Below, piece after piece: positions 17,547 through 25,657 of a stretch of DNA of 64,000 bases. Positions within the stretch are counted from its first letter, which is position 1; each line of letters starts with the position of its first letter. The notes beneath the pieces were generated by a model that was given only the letters and a program-made list of their open reading frames with translations, was not told where the DNA came from and searched no databases. Made by a program: the position numbers and the translations under genes. Source of the DNA: Pseudopedobacter alpinus (lineage in GTDB: Bacteria; Bacteroidota; Bacteroidia; Sphingobacteriales; Sphingobacteriaceae). Location: contig NZ_JBHULV010000050.1 in assembly GCF_042684645.1 (NCBI RefSeq), forward strand, positions 38,703-102,702, given 5' to 3'.

Positions 17547-18083
17547 ATGATACTTTCTGACCAACTGATATTAAAAGAGATTGAAGCAGGCTCCATTGTT
17601 ATTGAACCTTTTAAAAGAGAATGCTTAGGCACAAATTCTTACGATGTACATTTAGGTAAACATTTAGCTTGTTATACCAACCGCGAACTTGACGCTAAAA
17701 AACACAACACCATTGAACATTTTGAAATTCCGAAAGACGGTTTTGTACTGCAACCCAATACTTTATACCTAGGTGTAACGTTAGAATACACAGAAACCCA
17801 TAAACATGTTCCTTTTTTAGAAGGAAAATCTAGCACTGGGCGTTTAGGTATTGATATACATGCCACTGCCGGCAAAGGTGATGTTGGTTTTTGTAACACT
17901 TGGACTTTAGAAATATCGGCCACACAGCCTGTAAGAATTTATGCAGGTATGCCAATTGGGCAGCTCATTTATTTTGTTGTTGAAGGAGAAATAGAAACTA
18001 TGTACAACACAAAAAACAATGCCAAGTACAACAACAAAACCACTAAACCTGTTGAAAGTATGATGTGGAAAAATCAGTTTTAA
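17547..18083 (+). CDS. dcd: dCTP deaminase
   Basis: Deaminates dCTP to dUTP for thymidylate synthesis. The 178-aa protein has the conserved NSYDVHLG near the N-terminus, the catalytic region GKSSTGRLGIDIHATAGKGDVGFCNTWTLEIS (key part GKSSTGRLGIDIHATAG) and PVRIYAGMPIGQL. Length matches the family. Monocistronic, divergent from the phosphopantetheinyl transferase gene, with a hairpin terminator at 18095. Confidence 0.92.
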   Translation: MILSDQLILKEIEAGSIVIEPFKRECLGTNSYDVHLGKHLACYTNRELDAKKHNTIEHFEIPKDGFVLQPNTLYLGVTLEYTETHKHVPFLEGKSSTGRLGIDIHATAGKGDVGFCNTWTLEISATQPVRIYAGMPIGQLIYFVVEGEIETMYNTKNNAKYNNKTTKPVESMMWKNQF

Positions 18084-18094
18084 AATATTTAATG

Positions 18095-18125
18095 AAGCCT
18101 CAAATTAACGAGGCTTTATTTTTTA
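18095..18125 (+). terminator. Terminator after dcd
   Basis: Stem AAGCCTC (18095-18101) / GAGGCTT (18110-18116), 8-base loop, then a T-rich run. Confidence 0.7.
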
Positions 18126-18156
18126 AACCTTTCTTGTGAAAAACAATCAAAACAAA

Positions 18157-20856
18157 ATGAAATCAAAAATCTACCTTATTCTTGCATTATCACTATCAAC
18201 TTTTGGCTTATTTAGTTTTACAGCTGATGATGATTCTTTAAAAAGTTTTTTAGAAAAAATACAGACTTACTTTAGGGCAAACGTTCAAGAAAAAGTTTAT
18301 TTACACACGGATAAGCCTTTTTACGCTGTTGGAGATGACATTTGGTTTAAAGCTTATGTAGTAAATGCAGAAAATTTAACGCCTACGCCGAACAGTAATA
18401 TTTTATATGTTGATTTAATAGATGGTAAAAATGCTATTAAAAAAACCATAAGATTACCCTTGGTTGCAGGTTTTGGTTGGGGTAATTTTGAATTGAAAGA
18501 TTCTTTACAAGAAGGAAATTATAGGTTAAGAGCTTACACCACATGGATGCGTAATTTTGATCAAGACTTTTTTTACGATAAAACATTTAAAATTGGAAAC
18601 GCTTGGACAAACCAACTGATAACAAAAGCAAATTATAGCTTTACTACTGATGGTGCTAAGGAAAATGTGAGTAGCACCATTAACTTTAGTAATATGGATG
18701 CTTTCCCGTATGCTAATAAAAATGTTAATTACAGTGTTATTTTAAATGATAAAGTAATTGAAAAAGGGAAAACTAAAACTAACGTAAAAGGCGACATTAC
18801 TTTTGGCTTTAGCAATGACAAAGCTTTTTTAGGGCAAGACGGGATAATTGAAGCTAATATTGAAGTTACGGAAGGCACCATCATTACAAAAACAATTCCT
18901 ATTAAAAGTACCTCTAATAATGTTGATGTTCAGTTTTTTCCAGAAAGTGGCAACTTAGTTAGCGAAGTAAGAACTAAAATAGCTTTTAAAGCTGTTGGCG
19001 CCGATGGTTTAGGTAAAAAAATTGAAGGTTATGTAAAAGATAATGAAGGACTTAAAGTAGCAATTATAACTACCAAACATTTAGGGATGGGTTTTTTTAA
19101 CTTAATGTGTTCTCCAAATAAAACTTACGAAGCTGTTGTAAAATTTGAAGATGGTTCCGAAAAAACTTTTAAACTCCCAACTGCTCAAACAGAAGGTATA
19201 AATTTGTCTGTTTATAACATTAGTAATGATAGCTTATCACTTAAGGTTGCTAACAACAAATCCTTTTTAGATAAAAATGCGGATAAAGAATACACCGTAA
19301 TTGCACAAAACCACGGAACGGTGTTTTACACAGCTAAATCAAAAATCAAAAGTTTAGCCTTTGCTGCAAAATTAGATAAATCGAGGTTTTTACCTGGTAT
19401 AAACCAAATCACTTTGTTTAATGAAAACATGTTGCCGGTTGCGGAAAGACTGGTATTTATTGCCCCTAAAGATACTTTAGCTGTAAACATTAAGTCGGAT
19501 AAAAGCACTTACACTACTAGGGGAAAAGTTAATTTAAACATTAACGCATTAGCGCCAAACGGTAAACCTGTAATTGGCTCTTTTTCTATTGCTGTTACAG
19601 ATAATGATAAGGTAAAAATAGATAGTGATGAGGAAGAAAACATTTACACCAACCTATTGCTCACTTCTGATATTAAAGGTTTTGTAGAAAACCCCAACTA
19701 TTACCTTACTAATATTAATGAAGAAAAAGAAATTGCTGCAGATGTGTTGATGCTTACCCAAGCTTGGCGCAGATTTAATTGGAAAAACTTAAGTACTCCT
19801 ACAAATTATGTATTTAAACCAGAAAGAACTTTATCAATTAGCGGCCGCATAACCCAAGGAAAAGACAAACCAATTGAAGGAGGAACGGTAACCATATTTT
19901 CATCTGGCGGCAAATCTTTTTTATTACAAGCAAAAACAGATGCTCTGGGCGAGTTTAAAGTGGATAGTTTGTACTTTCCGGATAGCACAAAATTTGTAAT
20001 ACAAGCCAGAGGAAGCAATGGTAAAAAAAATGTGGAAATTGAAGTTTATAACAGCACTTTTCCATTGGTTACCAAAAACATCAATCAACCTAATTTAACG
20101 GTAAACATAAATGAGTCTATGATGGCTTATTTAAAAAACAGTAAAAGCCAATATGAAGAGTGGCTAAGAAGTGGTGCCGTAAATCGTTCTATTTTATTAG
20201 GCGAAGTTGTTGTTGTAGAAAAAAAGGCTGTGATAGAAAGTTCATCTAACCTTAACGGAGCCGGAAATGCTGATAGGGTTTTAACAGAAAAAGATTTAGA
20301 AAATTCTTTTTCTATTGAGCAAGCATTGCAAGGTAGGGTGGCTGGTTTAACTGTTATTAATGGGATTGCAACTATCAGAAATCAGCAGGCTCAAATTATT
20401 ATGGATGGTATTTTTGTTGAACCTGATTTTCTAAATAGCATTCCAATTCAAGATGTGGAAAGTATTGAGATATTAAAAAACATAGGTTATACTGCAATTT
20501 ACGGCAGCAGAGGGGGGGGCGGTGTTATCATTATTAACACAAAAAGAGGTAAGCCAGGTTATGTAAGTAATACTTGGGCACCTGGTATTTTAACTCATAA
20601 CCCTTTAGGAATATTTAATCCAAAAGAATTTTATGTGCCAAACTATGAAGACCCTAAAATTAATACCTCTACTGCAGATTTAAGAACCACCATTTACTGG
20701 AACCCTAATATTATTACAGATTCTTTAGGCAACGCAAACGTAAGTTTCTTTAATGCTGATAATGTAGGAAATTATAAAGTTACGCTTGAAGGAATGGATT
20801 TAAATGGGCATATTGCTAAAAAAGTAATCAACTATAAAGTTACACCCCGTAATTAA
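18157..20856 (+). CDS. Secreted MG2-like protein with TonB-receptor plug domain
   Basis: Signal peptide KIYLILALSLSTFGLFSF, then a macroglobulin MG2-like domain (about 45-140: VYLHTDKPFYAVGDDIWFKAYV), further beta-sandwich repeats, a carboxypeptidase-regulatory-like segment (SGRITQGKDKPIEGGTV), and a plug domain of SusC/TonB receptors near the C-terminus (IEQALQGRVAGL, IIMDG, IPIQDVESIEILK, AIYGSRGGGGVI). No beta-barrel follows, so it is not a transporter; such proteins probably sit in the periplasm or at the outer membrane. ATG 18157 is preferred over GTG 18136 because it starts the signal peptide directly. A G8 run at 20512-20519 lies in the plug segment. Confidence 0.82.
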   Translation: MKSKIYLILALSLSTFGLFSFTADDDSLKSFLEKIQTYFRANVQEKVYLHTDKPFYAVGDDIWFKAYVVNAENLTPTPNSNILYVDLIDGKNAIKKTIRLPLVAGFGWGNFELKDSLQEGNYRLRAYTTWMRNFDQDFFYDKTFKIGNAWTNQLITKANYSFTTDGAKENVSSTINFSNMDAFPYANKNVNYSVILNDKVIEKGKTKTNVKGDITFGFSNDKAFLGQDGIIEANIEVTEGTIITKTIPIKSTSNNVDVQFFPESGNLVSEVRTKIAFKAVGADGLGKKIEGYVKDNEGLKVAIITTKHLGMGFFNLMCSPNKTYEAVVKFEDGSEKTFKLPTAQTEGINLSVYNISNDSLSLKVANNKSFLDKNADKEYTVIAQNHGTVFYTAKSKIKSLAFAAKLDKSRFLPGINQITLFNENMLPVAERLVFIAPKDTLAVNIKSDKSTYTTRGKVNLNINALAPNGKPVIGSFSIAVTDNDKVKIDSDEEENIYTNLLLTSDIKGFVENPNYYLTNINEEKEIAADVLMLTQAWRRFNWKNLSTPTNYVFKPERTLSISGRITQGKDKPIEGGTVTIFSSGGKSFLLQAKTDALGEFKVDSLYFPDSTKFVIQARGSNGKKNVEIEVYNSTFPLVTKNINQPNLTVNINESMMAYLKNSKSQYEEWLRSGAVNRSILLGEVVVVEKKAVIESSSNLNGAGNADRVLTEKDLENSFSIEQALQGRVAGLTVINGIATIRNQQAQIIMDGIFVEPDFLNSIPIQDVESIEILKNIGYTAIYGSRGGGGVIIINTKRGKPGYVSNTWAPGILTHNPLGIFNPKEFYVPNYEDPKINTSTADLRTTIYWNPNIITDSLGNANVSFFNADNVGNYKVTLEGMDLNGHIAKKVINYKVTPRN

Positions 20857-20866
20857 AACTTAATAT

Positions 20867-21637
20867 ATGAACACCATCAAAGTAACCATACAAGATAAAA
20901 TTGCAATTATTGCATTAGACAGAGGAAAATCTAATGCAATGAATGAAGTGATGATAGATGAGTTAAAAAAAATGTTTTCTAGTATAGCTCAGGATGATAA
21001 CATTGGTGGTGTTGTACTTACAGGTAAAGAAGGTTTTTTTACTGCCGGTTTAGATTTAATTGAGCTTTACGATTATGACGAAAGTCAAATGAAAATATTT
21101 TGGACTAAGTTTTTAGACCTTGTTAAAACTATTACCAGTTTTAAAAAACCTTTAGTTGCTGCAATAAGCGGGCATAGCCCTGCTGGTGGTTGTGTTTTAG
21201 CAATTTGTGCAGATTATAGAATAATGGCCGAAGGCAAATTTATTATAGGCTTAAATGAAGTACCCGTTGGCATAATTGTACCAGACAGTATTTTTGAGCT
21301 TTATGCTTTCTGGATTGGCAAAGCTAACGCTTACCGTAATTTATTAGAAGGAAAGTTAATGGGTACAGAAGAAGCAAAAACCATTGGGTTAATTGATGCA
21401 ACAGCCCCAATAGAATCTTTAATGACTGCTGCACTTAAACGAGTAAACTTATACATGCAGTTTGAACAAAATACTTGGCAACAAAGTAAACTTAACTTAA
21501 GAAAAGCCTTAATAGCAAAAGTTAGTGAAGACCAAACAGCTACTTTAGATACCATGTTAAAACAATGGTGGTCGCCAAGTACACGCTCTATTTTAAAAAC
21601 TATTATAGAGAATTTGCAGGGGAAAAAGGTTTCCTAA
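20867..21637 (+). CDS. Enoyl-CoA hydratase/isomerase family protein
   Basis: Crotonase-fold protein of 256 aa. The first oxyanion segment is GFFTAGLDL and the second is SGHSPAGGCVLAICADYRIM, followed by FIIGLNEVPVG. In typical hydratases the glutamates lie after the GG; here the corresponding residues are replaced (GGCVLA), so a hydratase activity is uncertain and an isomerase-like or other crotonase role is possible. It starts 10 bases after the MG2/plug gene. Confidence 0.85.
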   Translation: MNTIKVTIQDKIAIIALDRGKSNAMNEVMIDELKKMFSSIAQDDNIGGVVLTGKEGFFTAGLDLIELYDYDESQMKIFWTKFLDLVKTITSFKKPLVAAISGHSPAGGCVLAICADYRIMAEGKFIIGLNEVPVGIIVPDSIFELYAFWIGKANAYRNLLEGKLMGTEEAKTIGLIDATAPIESLMTAALKRVNLYMQFEQNTWQQSKLNLRKALIAKVSEDQTATLDTMLKQWWSPSTRSILKTIIENLQGKKVS

Positions 21638-21793
21638 ATCTTAATTGTATTTTTATTCTTGTTTATTTTTTTTAGATAAATTTAAAGTAGCAATATTAAT
21701 TAAATTGGAAAAAGAGATTTTGTCCCCTACGGGAAACGAAAACTAAAGTTTGAACAAGCAGATATTAATTAACATCCCAATACTAAGTTTCAA

Positions 21794-23902
21794 CTATTCA
21801 ATATTTACTTCTATTATTTTACTGGTATCAATACCTAAAATATCAACCACTTTAACCATCACTTTATATTTTCCTGCTGCTTTATATTGGTGAGCTACGC
21901 TTGTAAAATCAATTGATGGATTTTTTTTGGTGCGGAAACTTTGCCACTCGTTTTCAAACAGATAATTTCCTGTCCATTTTTCCTCTACAGAACCATCTTC
22001 GTTCTTAGTTTTAATAATTTCTTTACGGCTCAGGTAATCAAAATCAATTGCCCAATAATCTACCCAGTCAAACCAGTCTTTTGTAAGCACAGTGCGGGTG
22101 ATGATTCCGTTTTTGTCTTTCTCTAATTTAAAAATTTGACCGTCTTCTATTACTACTTTACTGCCAGCCCTCATGCTTTGTTGTAATTCTTCAATATCGT
22201 CTTGGGTGTAATGCGTAACAAAGTCGGTAAGTTCAATAGTAATAGATTTGTCTTTTATCTTTTCGCGAGTATTTAAATAAGCAACGTCAAAAAATTTCAC
22301 TTGTCCTTTTTCTACTGCTCGTTTATCAAAAACATCTTTAGGAATGTACTTTAAAGCAACAGAAACGCCTTTTTCTTTTAGTTCTTGAATAAACTGGGGT
22401 GTTAAACCCATTTCAAATTCAAAGCCTAATACATCAACTTGTGTATAAAGTTTGGTGCGGCATTCTTCAAAAATATCCATTAAAAGGCTTTGCGTTACGG
22501 GCACATCTAATGGGCCAACATTTACAAAACGCCCTGCTTTGCTACCGTGTAAAGTAGCATGATTGTCAATTCGCTTTGCCTTATAGGCTTCTAAAATTAA
22601 ATCAACATATAAATCTTCTTTGGCTTTACGTTTTCCGTTTGTAAGGTCGTCCATAAAGAACTGTCGTTCGTATTTCCCGAGGTTGAGTAATTCAAATGCC
22701 CTAAAATCTTTTCCGCTTTCTTGTAACTCTCTTTGCACTCCAATTAAACGCTTTCTCGCTGTGTGAACAGAAAACCTTCCCAAATCTGTGGTTATCCATT
22801 TACGAGATAACTTTTCAGCAGCTGCTGCTGTAGTTCCACTTCCACAAAAAAAGTCAGCAATTAAATCCCCTTTATTGCTACTTGCTTTTATAATTCTTTC
22901 TAATAATTCTTCAGGCTTTTGTGTTTCATAGCCGACCCTTTCTGGGTGGTTACCTCTTAAAAATTGAATATCATCCCAAACATCATTCAAAGCACCGCCT
23001 TTATCAACGTATTCGTCTAGGTATTTTTTATAGGGTTCTATTCCATTTGCTTGACCTCTTGTCTCCCAAAACCACTCTTTACCATATTCATCTTTGTGTA
23101 TTTTTCTACGAAGCATCTTAACTCTCTCTTCCTTATCCCATTTCTTAGTTACTGCGTTAAGTTTGGATTTAGATGATTTACCGAAATAATAAATTGTATC
23201 GTGTTTCGATTGAAACTTATTTTCAGAAATTCTTTCTCGACCAGGATAGAACCATATTATCTCGTTTCTGAAATTGTCTATACCAAAAATATCGTCTAAC
23301 ATCAATCTTAGGTAGTAGCTTACTCTCCAATCGCAATGAACATAAATGCTGCCATCTTCTGCTAAAAGTTTGTGCATTAGTTTTAATCGTTCATACATCA
23401 TTGTTAAGTATGATGAAATCCCCTTTCCCCAAGTATCACGATATGCAATTTCTTCAATAATACTCTGCCTTTTTTCTGCTGTTTCACCTCCAATTTCAAT
23501 TTCAAAGCCAAAATCAGAGCCCACTGCAAAGGGTGGGTCAATATAAATCAATTTAAGACCACCCTCTTTTTCAATTTCCTCTCTCATTGGGCCGTTTGCC
23601 AAAGATGAAAGAATGAGTTTATTATCGCCCCAGATGAGTTTGTTTGTCCAACCTTTTAATTGCCGGCCTCTAAAGTCGGTTTCAAACATACTGGTTTGTG
23701 CTTTGTCTTTTTCTTTACGCGGCTCATCAATATGTTCTATGCTATGGAAGGGCAAAGCAATATTGGTTATATCTTCTTTTCTGCCGTTCCAAAAAAGAAA
23801 TACATCTTCTTCATCTGCAAAAAGTTTATAGATATATTCTTTGGGCAGTTTTTCGCCTGCTTTTATTAATTCAATAATTCTGTTTTTATCGGTATCGTTC
23901 AT
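21794..23902 (-). CDS. Beta-class site-specific DNA methyltransferase (type III Mod-like)
   Basis: Adenine/cytosine-N methyltransferase of about 702 aa. Motif IV is DPPF at residues 122-125 (YIDPPFAVGSDFGFE) and comes before motif I FCGSG at 352-356 (DFFCGSGTTAAAAEKL), with a roughly 225-residue stretch between that would hold the target-recognition region; this order defines the beta class, as in type III Mod subunits. The frame extends 13 codons upstream to 23941, but that extension lies in the 22-bp repeat array, so ATG 23902 is chosen. The C-terminal 300 residues are not recognised. Third gene of the Res-AlbA_2-Mod set. Confidence 0.85.
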   Translation of the reverse strand: MNDTDKNRIIELIKAGEKLPKEYIYKLFADEEDVFLFWNGRKEDITNIALPFHSIEHIDEPRKEKDKAQTSMFETDFRGRQLKGWTNKLIWGDNKLILSSLANGPMREEIEKEGGLKLIYIDPPFAVGSDFGFEIEIGGETAEKRQSIIEEIAYRDTWGKGISSYLTMMYERLKLMHKLLAEDGSIYVHCDWRVSYYLRLMLDDIFGIDNFRNEIIWFYPGRERISENKFQSKHDTIYYFGKSSKSKLNAVTKKWDKEERVKMLRRKIHKDEYGKEWFWETRGQANGIEPYKKYLDEYVDKGGALNDVWDDIQFLRGNHPERVGYETQKPEELLERIIKASSNKGDLIADFFCGSGTTAAAAEKLSRKWITTDLGRFSVHTARKRLIGVQRELQESGKDFRAFELLNLGKYERQFFMDDLTNGKRKAKEDLYVDLILEAYKAKRIDNHATLHGSKAGRFVNVGPLDVPVTQSLLMDIFEECRTKLYTQVDVLGFEFEMGLTPQFIQELKEKGVSVALKYIPKDVFDKRAVEKGQVKFFDVAYLNTREKIKDKSITIELTDFVTHYTQDDIEELQQSMRAGSKVVIEDGQIFKLEKDKNGIITRTVLTKDWFDWVDYWAIDFDYLSRKEIIKTKNEDGSVEEKWTGNYLFENEWQSFRTKKNPSIDFTSVAHQYKAAGKYKVMVKVVDILGIDTSKIIEVNIE

Positions 23903-23923
23903 TTGTTTCTTTGTTAATTTCAA

Positions 23924-24164
23924 TTTCCGAAAGCCAATCAAGCAAAAAACAACTGATTATCAGTATTTTATGTGTTTTTTCCGAAACTCAGTCAAGCAAA
24001 AATTCTAGTTTTTAAGTGGTGCTAACATTTGCCTCAAATTTATTAAATTGTTGGAATTTTTAATGCTTGTTAAAAACACCTATATCATTTTCCGAAAGCC
24101 AGTCAAGCAAAAAACAACTGATTATCAGTGTTTTATGTGTTTTTTCCGAAACTCAGTCAAGCAA
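23924..24164. repeat. Duplicated 76-bp repeat upstream of the methyltransferase gene
   Basis: Two copies, 23924-23999 and 24089-24164, offset exactly 165 bases with two mismatches. Each copy has two 22-base direct repeats (TTTCCGAAAGCCARTCAAGC and TTTCCGAAACTCAGTCAAGC, each plus AA) 54 bases apart, and between them the palindrome ACTGATTATCAGT (23952-23964 and 24117-24129). The array fills the gap between the AlbA_2/GHKL gene and the Mod gene. It is probably a cis-regulatory site such as operators, or a mobile repeat (inference). Confidence 0.8.
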
Positions 24165-24193
24165 GATTAAATTCTATTTTCGGTATTTCTAGC

Positions 24194-25657
24194 TTAAGCC
24201 CAATAAGGTACGTATTCATTAAACTTTGTTGATGTATTATCGGGGTCTTTATACTTAATGCGTCCAAAATCTAAAGCCTGTTTAATCAACCTTGATATTT
24301 GAGAGCTTTGCTTGTCATGCATTCCAAATCTTTGCCTTAAAGATGCGTTGGTTAAGCCCGTACTGCCAAAATATTGGATAACAGAATGTTGATAGGCGGC
24401 TTCTAATCTTTCTTTCTCAGTCATATCGGCAAAAGACCGAGGCGCATACATGGTTACTTTAAAAGAACTTTCTGTTTCTTGAAACCTAAGCGGCGGCAAG
24501 CCATAAAGTTCTATGGCGGTTAATGCTTTTTCAAAGCCCGAGCCTCGTTCTTCACAAATATTATATCTTCTAAAAGAGGCCGCTAAAAGTTCGTTTCTAG
24601 ATTCGGGAGTGGTTCTTACCAGTCTATCTATATTTTTATTGGGTAATAGTTTACCTGGGTTAGAAATTTCTATTCTATCGCTAAATATTTCTATCATTGG
24701 GCCAGAACCTCGAATAGTAAAATCTTGATGAACAAGGGCGTTGGCTACCAATTCGCGTAAAGCAATTTCTGGATAAATAACAGTTTCTCTACGTAGGGCG
24801 TTTTTTATTACTTCGCTTCCTGGTAAAATACTTTTTATAAACTGTATCAACCCTTCAAAGCCAATACCATAACCTTTGGTGCCAGGAAATTCTTTACTCG
24901 CACCTACTTTGGTATTACCTTCGTATTTTATTAATCTAATTGCTTTACGGGCCAAACCATCAAAATCATTCAAATTATTTGCCGCAGCCAAAGCACCTAA
25001 ATTGGTAACATAAAAACCGTCGTCTTCTATTTGCACTACCATTTTTTCTTCTTGCAGCCATTGGGTAATTTCGGTAATTTGCGTGGGCACAGGTTTATTT
25101 AACAATTTATAAATGGTGGCGTAATCTAAAGTGGTAATTAACTCTAAAGTAGTTTTTAATTTAGAGGCATGTAATTCTTCAAAAACGGGAGTCTTACTGT
25201 TTAGCATTAAACCACCAATTTCTTGCCTAGAGGCCTTACGTGTAGAACAGCCACTTCTTAGGTAACTTTCTTCTATAGTTTTACCAGCAATATAAACGGG
25301 TTTAACAGCACTTTCTTTGATATGAATAAGTAACAAATTTTTATCTTGAAAAAGCACAGTAGTATGGTCTATAATTACAACTGGTTCTACATTGTTTCTG
25401 GCAAGGTTTGCTAACTTTTCAATAATTTTAGAAACATCTGTTGCGTTAATTCCTAAAGGTTTACCTGTTTTATCATCAACGCCAAAAACCAAATAGCCAC
25501 CGCCCGGTTGGTTTGCAAATGCACTTAAATGCCTTATAATTTTATCGTTATTAGGTGATAAAGATTCTTTCCAATCTAACTCGTTTAACTCTTGCGGGAT
25601 ATGCCCACCAAGGCTATGTTCTAAATATTGTTTTGCTTTATTAATCCAAGGCTTCAT
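24194..25657 (-). CDS. AlbA_2 / GHKL ATPase domain protein
   Basis: 487 aa. The N-terminal AlbA_2 (Schlafen-like, putative DNA/RNA-binding) domain at about 20-130 shows ESLSPNNDKIIRHLSAFANQ, PGGGYLVFGVDD and YLRSGCSTRKASRQEI. A GHKL-type ATPase fold appears at about 290-380 with ALRELVANALVHQDF (N box) and IEIFSDRIEISNPGKL (G1-like). The C-terminal 60 residues (LTNASLRQRFGMHDKQSSQI) look like a winged helix. Its ATG overlaps the Res stop by 4 bases, so translation of the two is coupled. Such proteins often accompany restriction-modification and other defence loci; here a regulator or a defence effector are both possible. Confidence 0.8.
   Translation of the reverse strand: MKPWINKAKQYLEHSLGGHIPQELNELDWKESLSPNNDKIIRHLSAFANQPGGGYLVFGVDDKTGKPLGINATDVSKIIEKLANLARNNVEPVVIIDHTTVLFQDKNLLLIHIKESAVKPVYIAGKTIEESYLRSGCSTRKASRQEIGGLMLNSKTPVFEELHASKLKTTLELITTLDYATIYKLLNKPVPTQITEITQWLQEEKMVVQIEDDGFYVTNLGALAAANNLNDFDGLARKAIRLIKYEGNTKVGASKEFPGTKGYGIGFEGLIQFIKSILPGSEVIKNALRRETVIYPEIALRELVANALVHQDFTIRGSGPMIEIFSDRIEISNPGKLLPNKNIDRLVRTTPESRNELLAASFRRYNICEERGSGFEKALTAIELYGLPPLRFQETESSFKVTMYAPRSFADMTEKERLEAAYQHSVIQYFGSTGLTNASLRQRFGMHDKQSSQISRLIKQALDFGRIKYKDPDNTSTKFNEYVPYWA

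Noticed and set aside
23924..24164. CRISPR array
   Set aside because: Four 22-base units with unequal spacing (54, 111, 54) and identical intervening sequence, so not repeat-spacer units; no cas genes.
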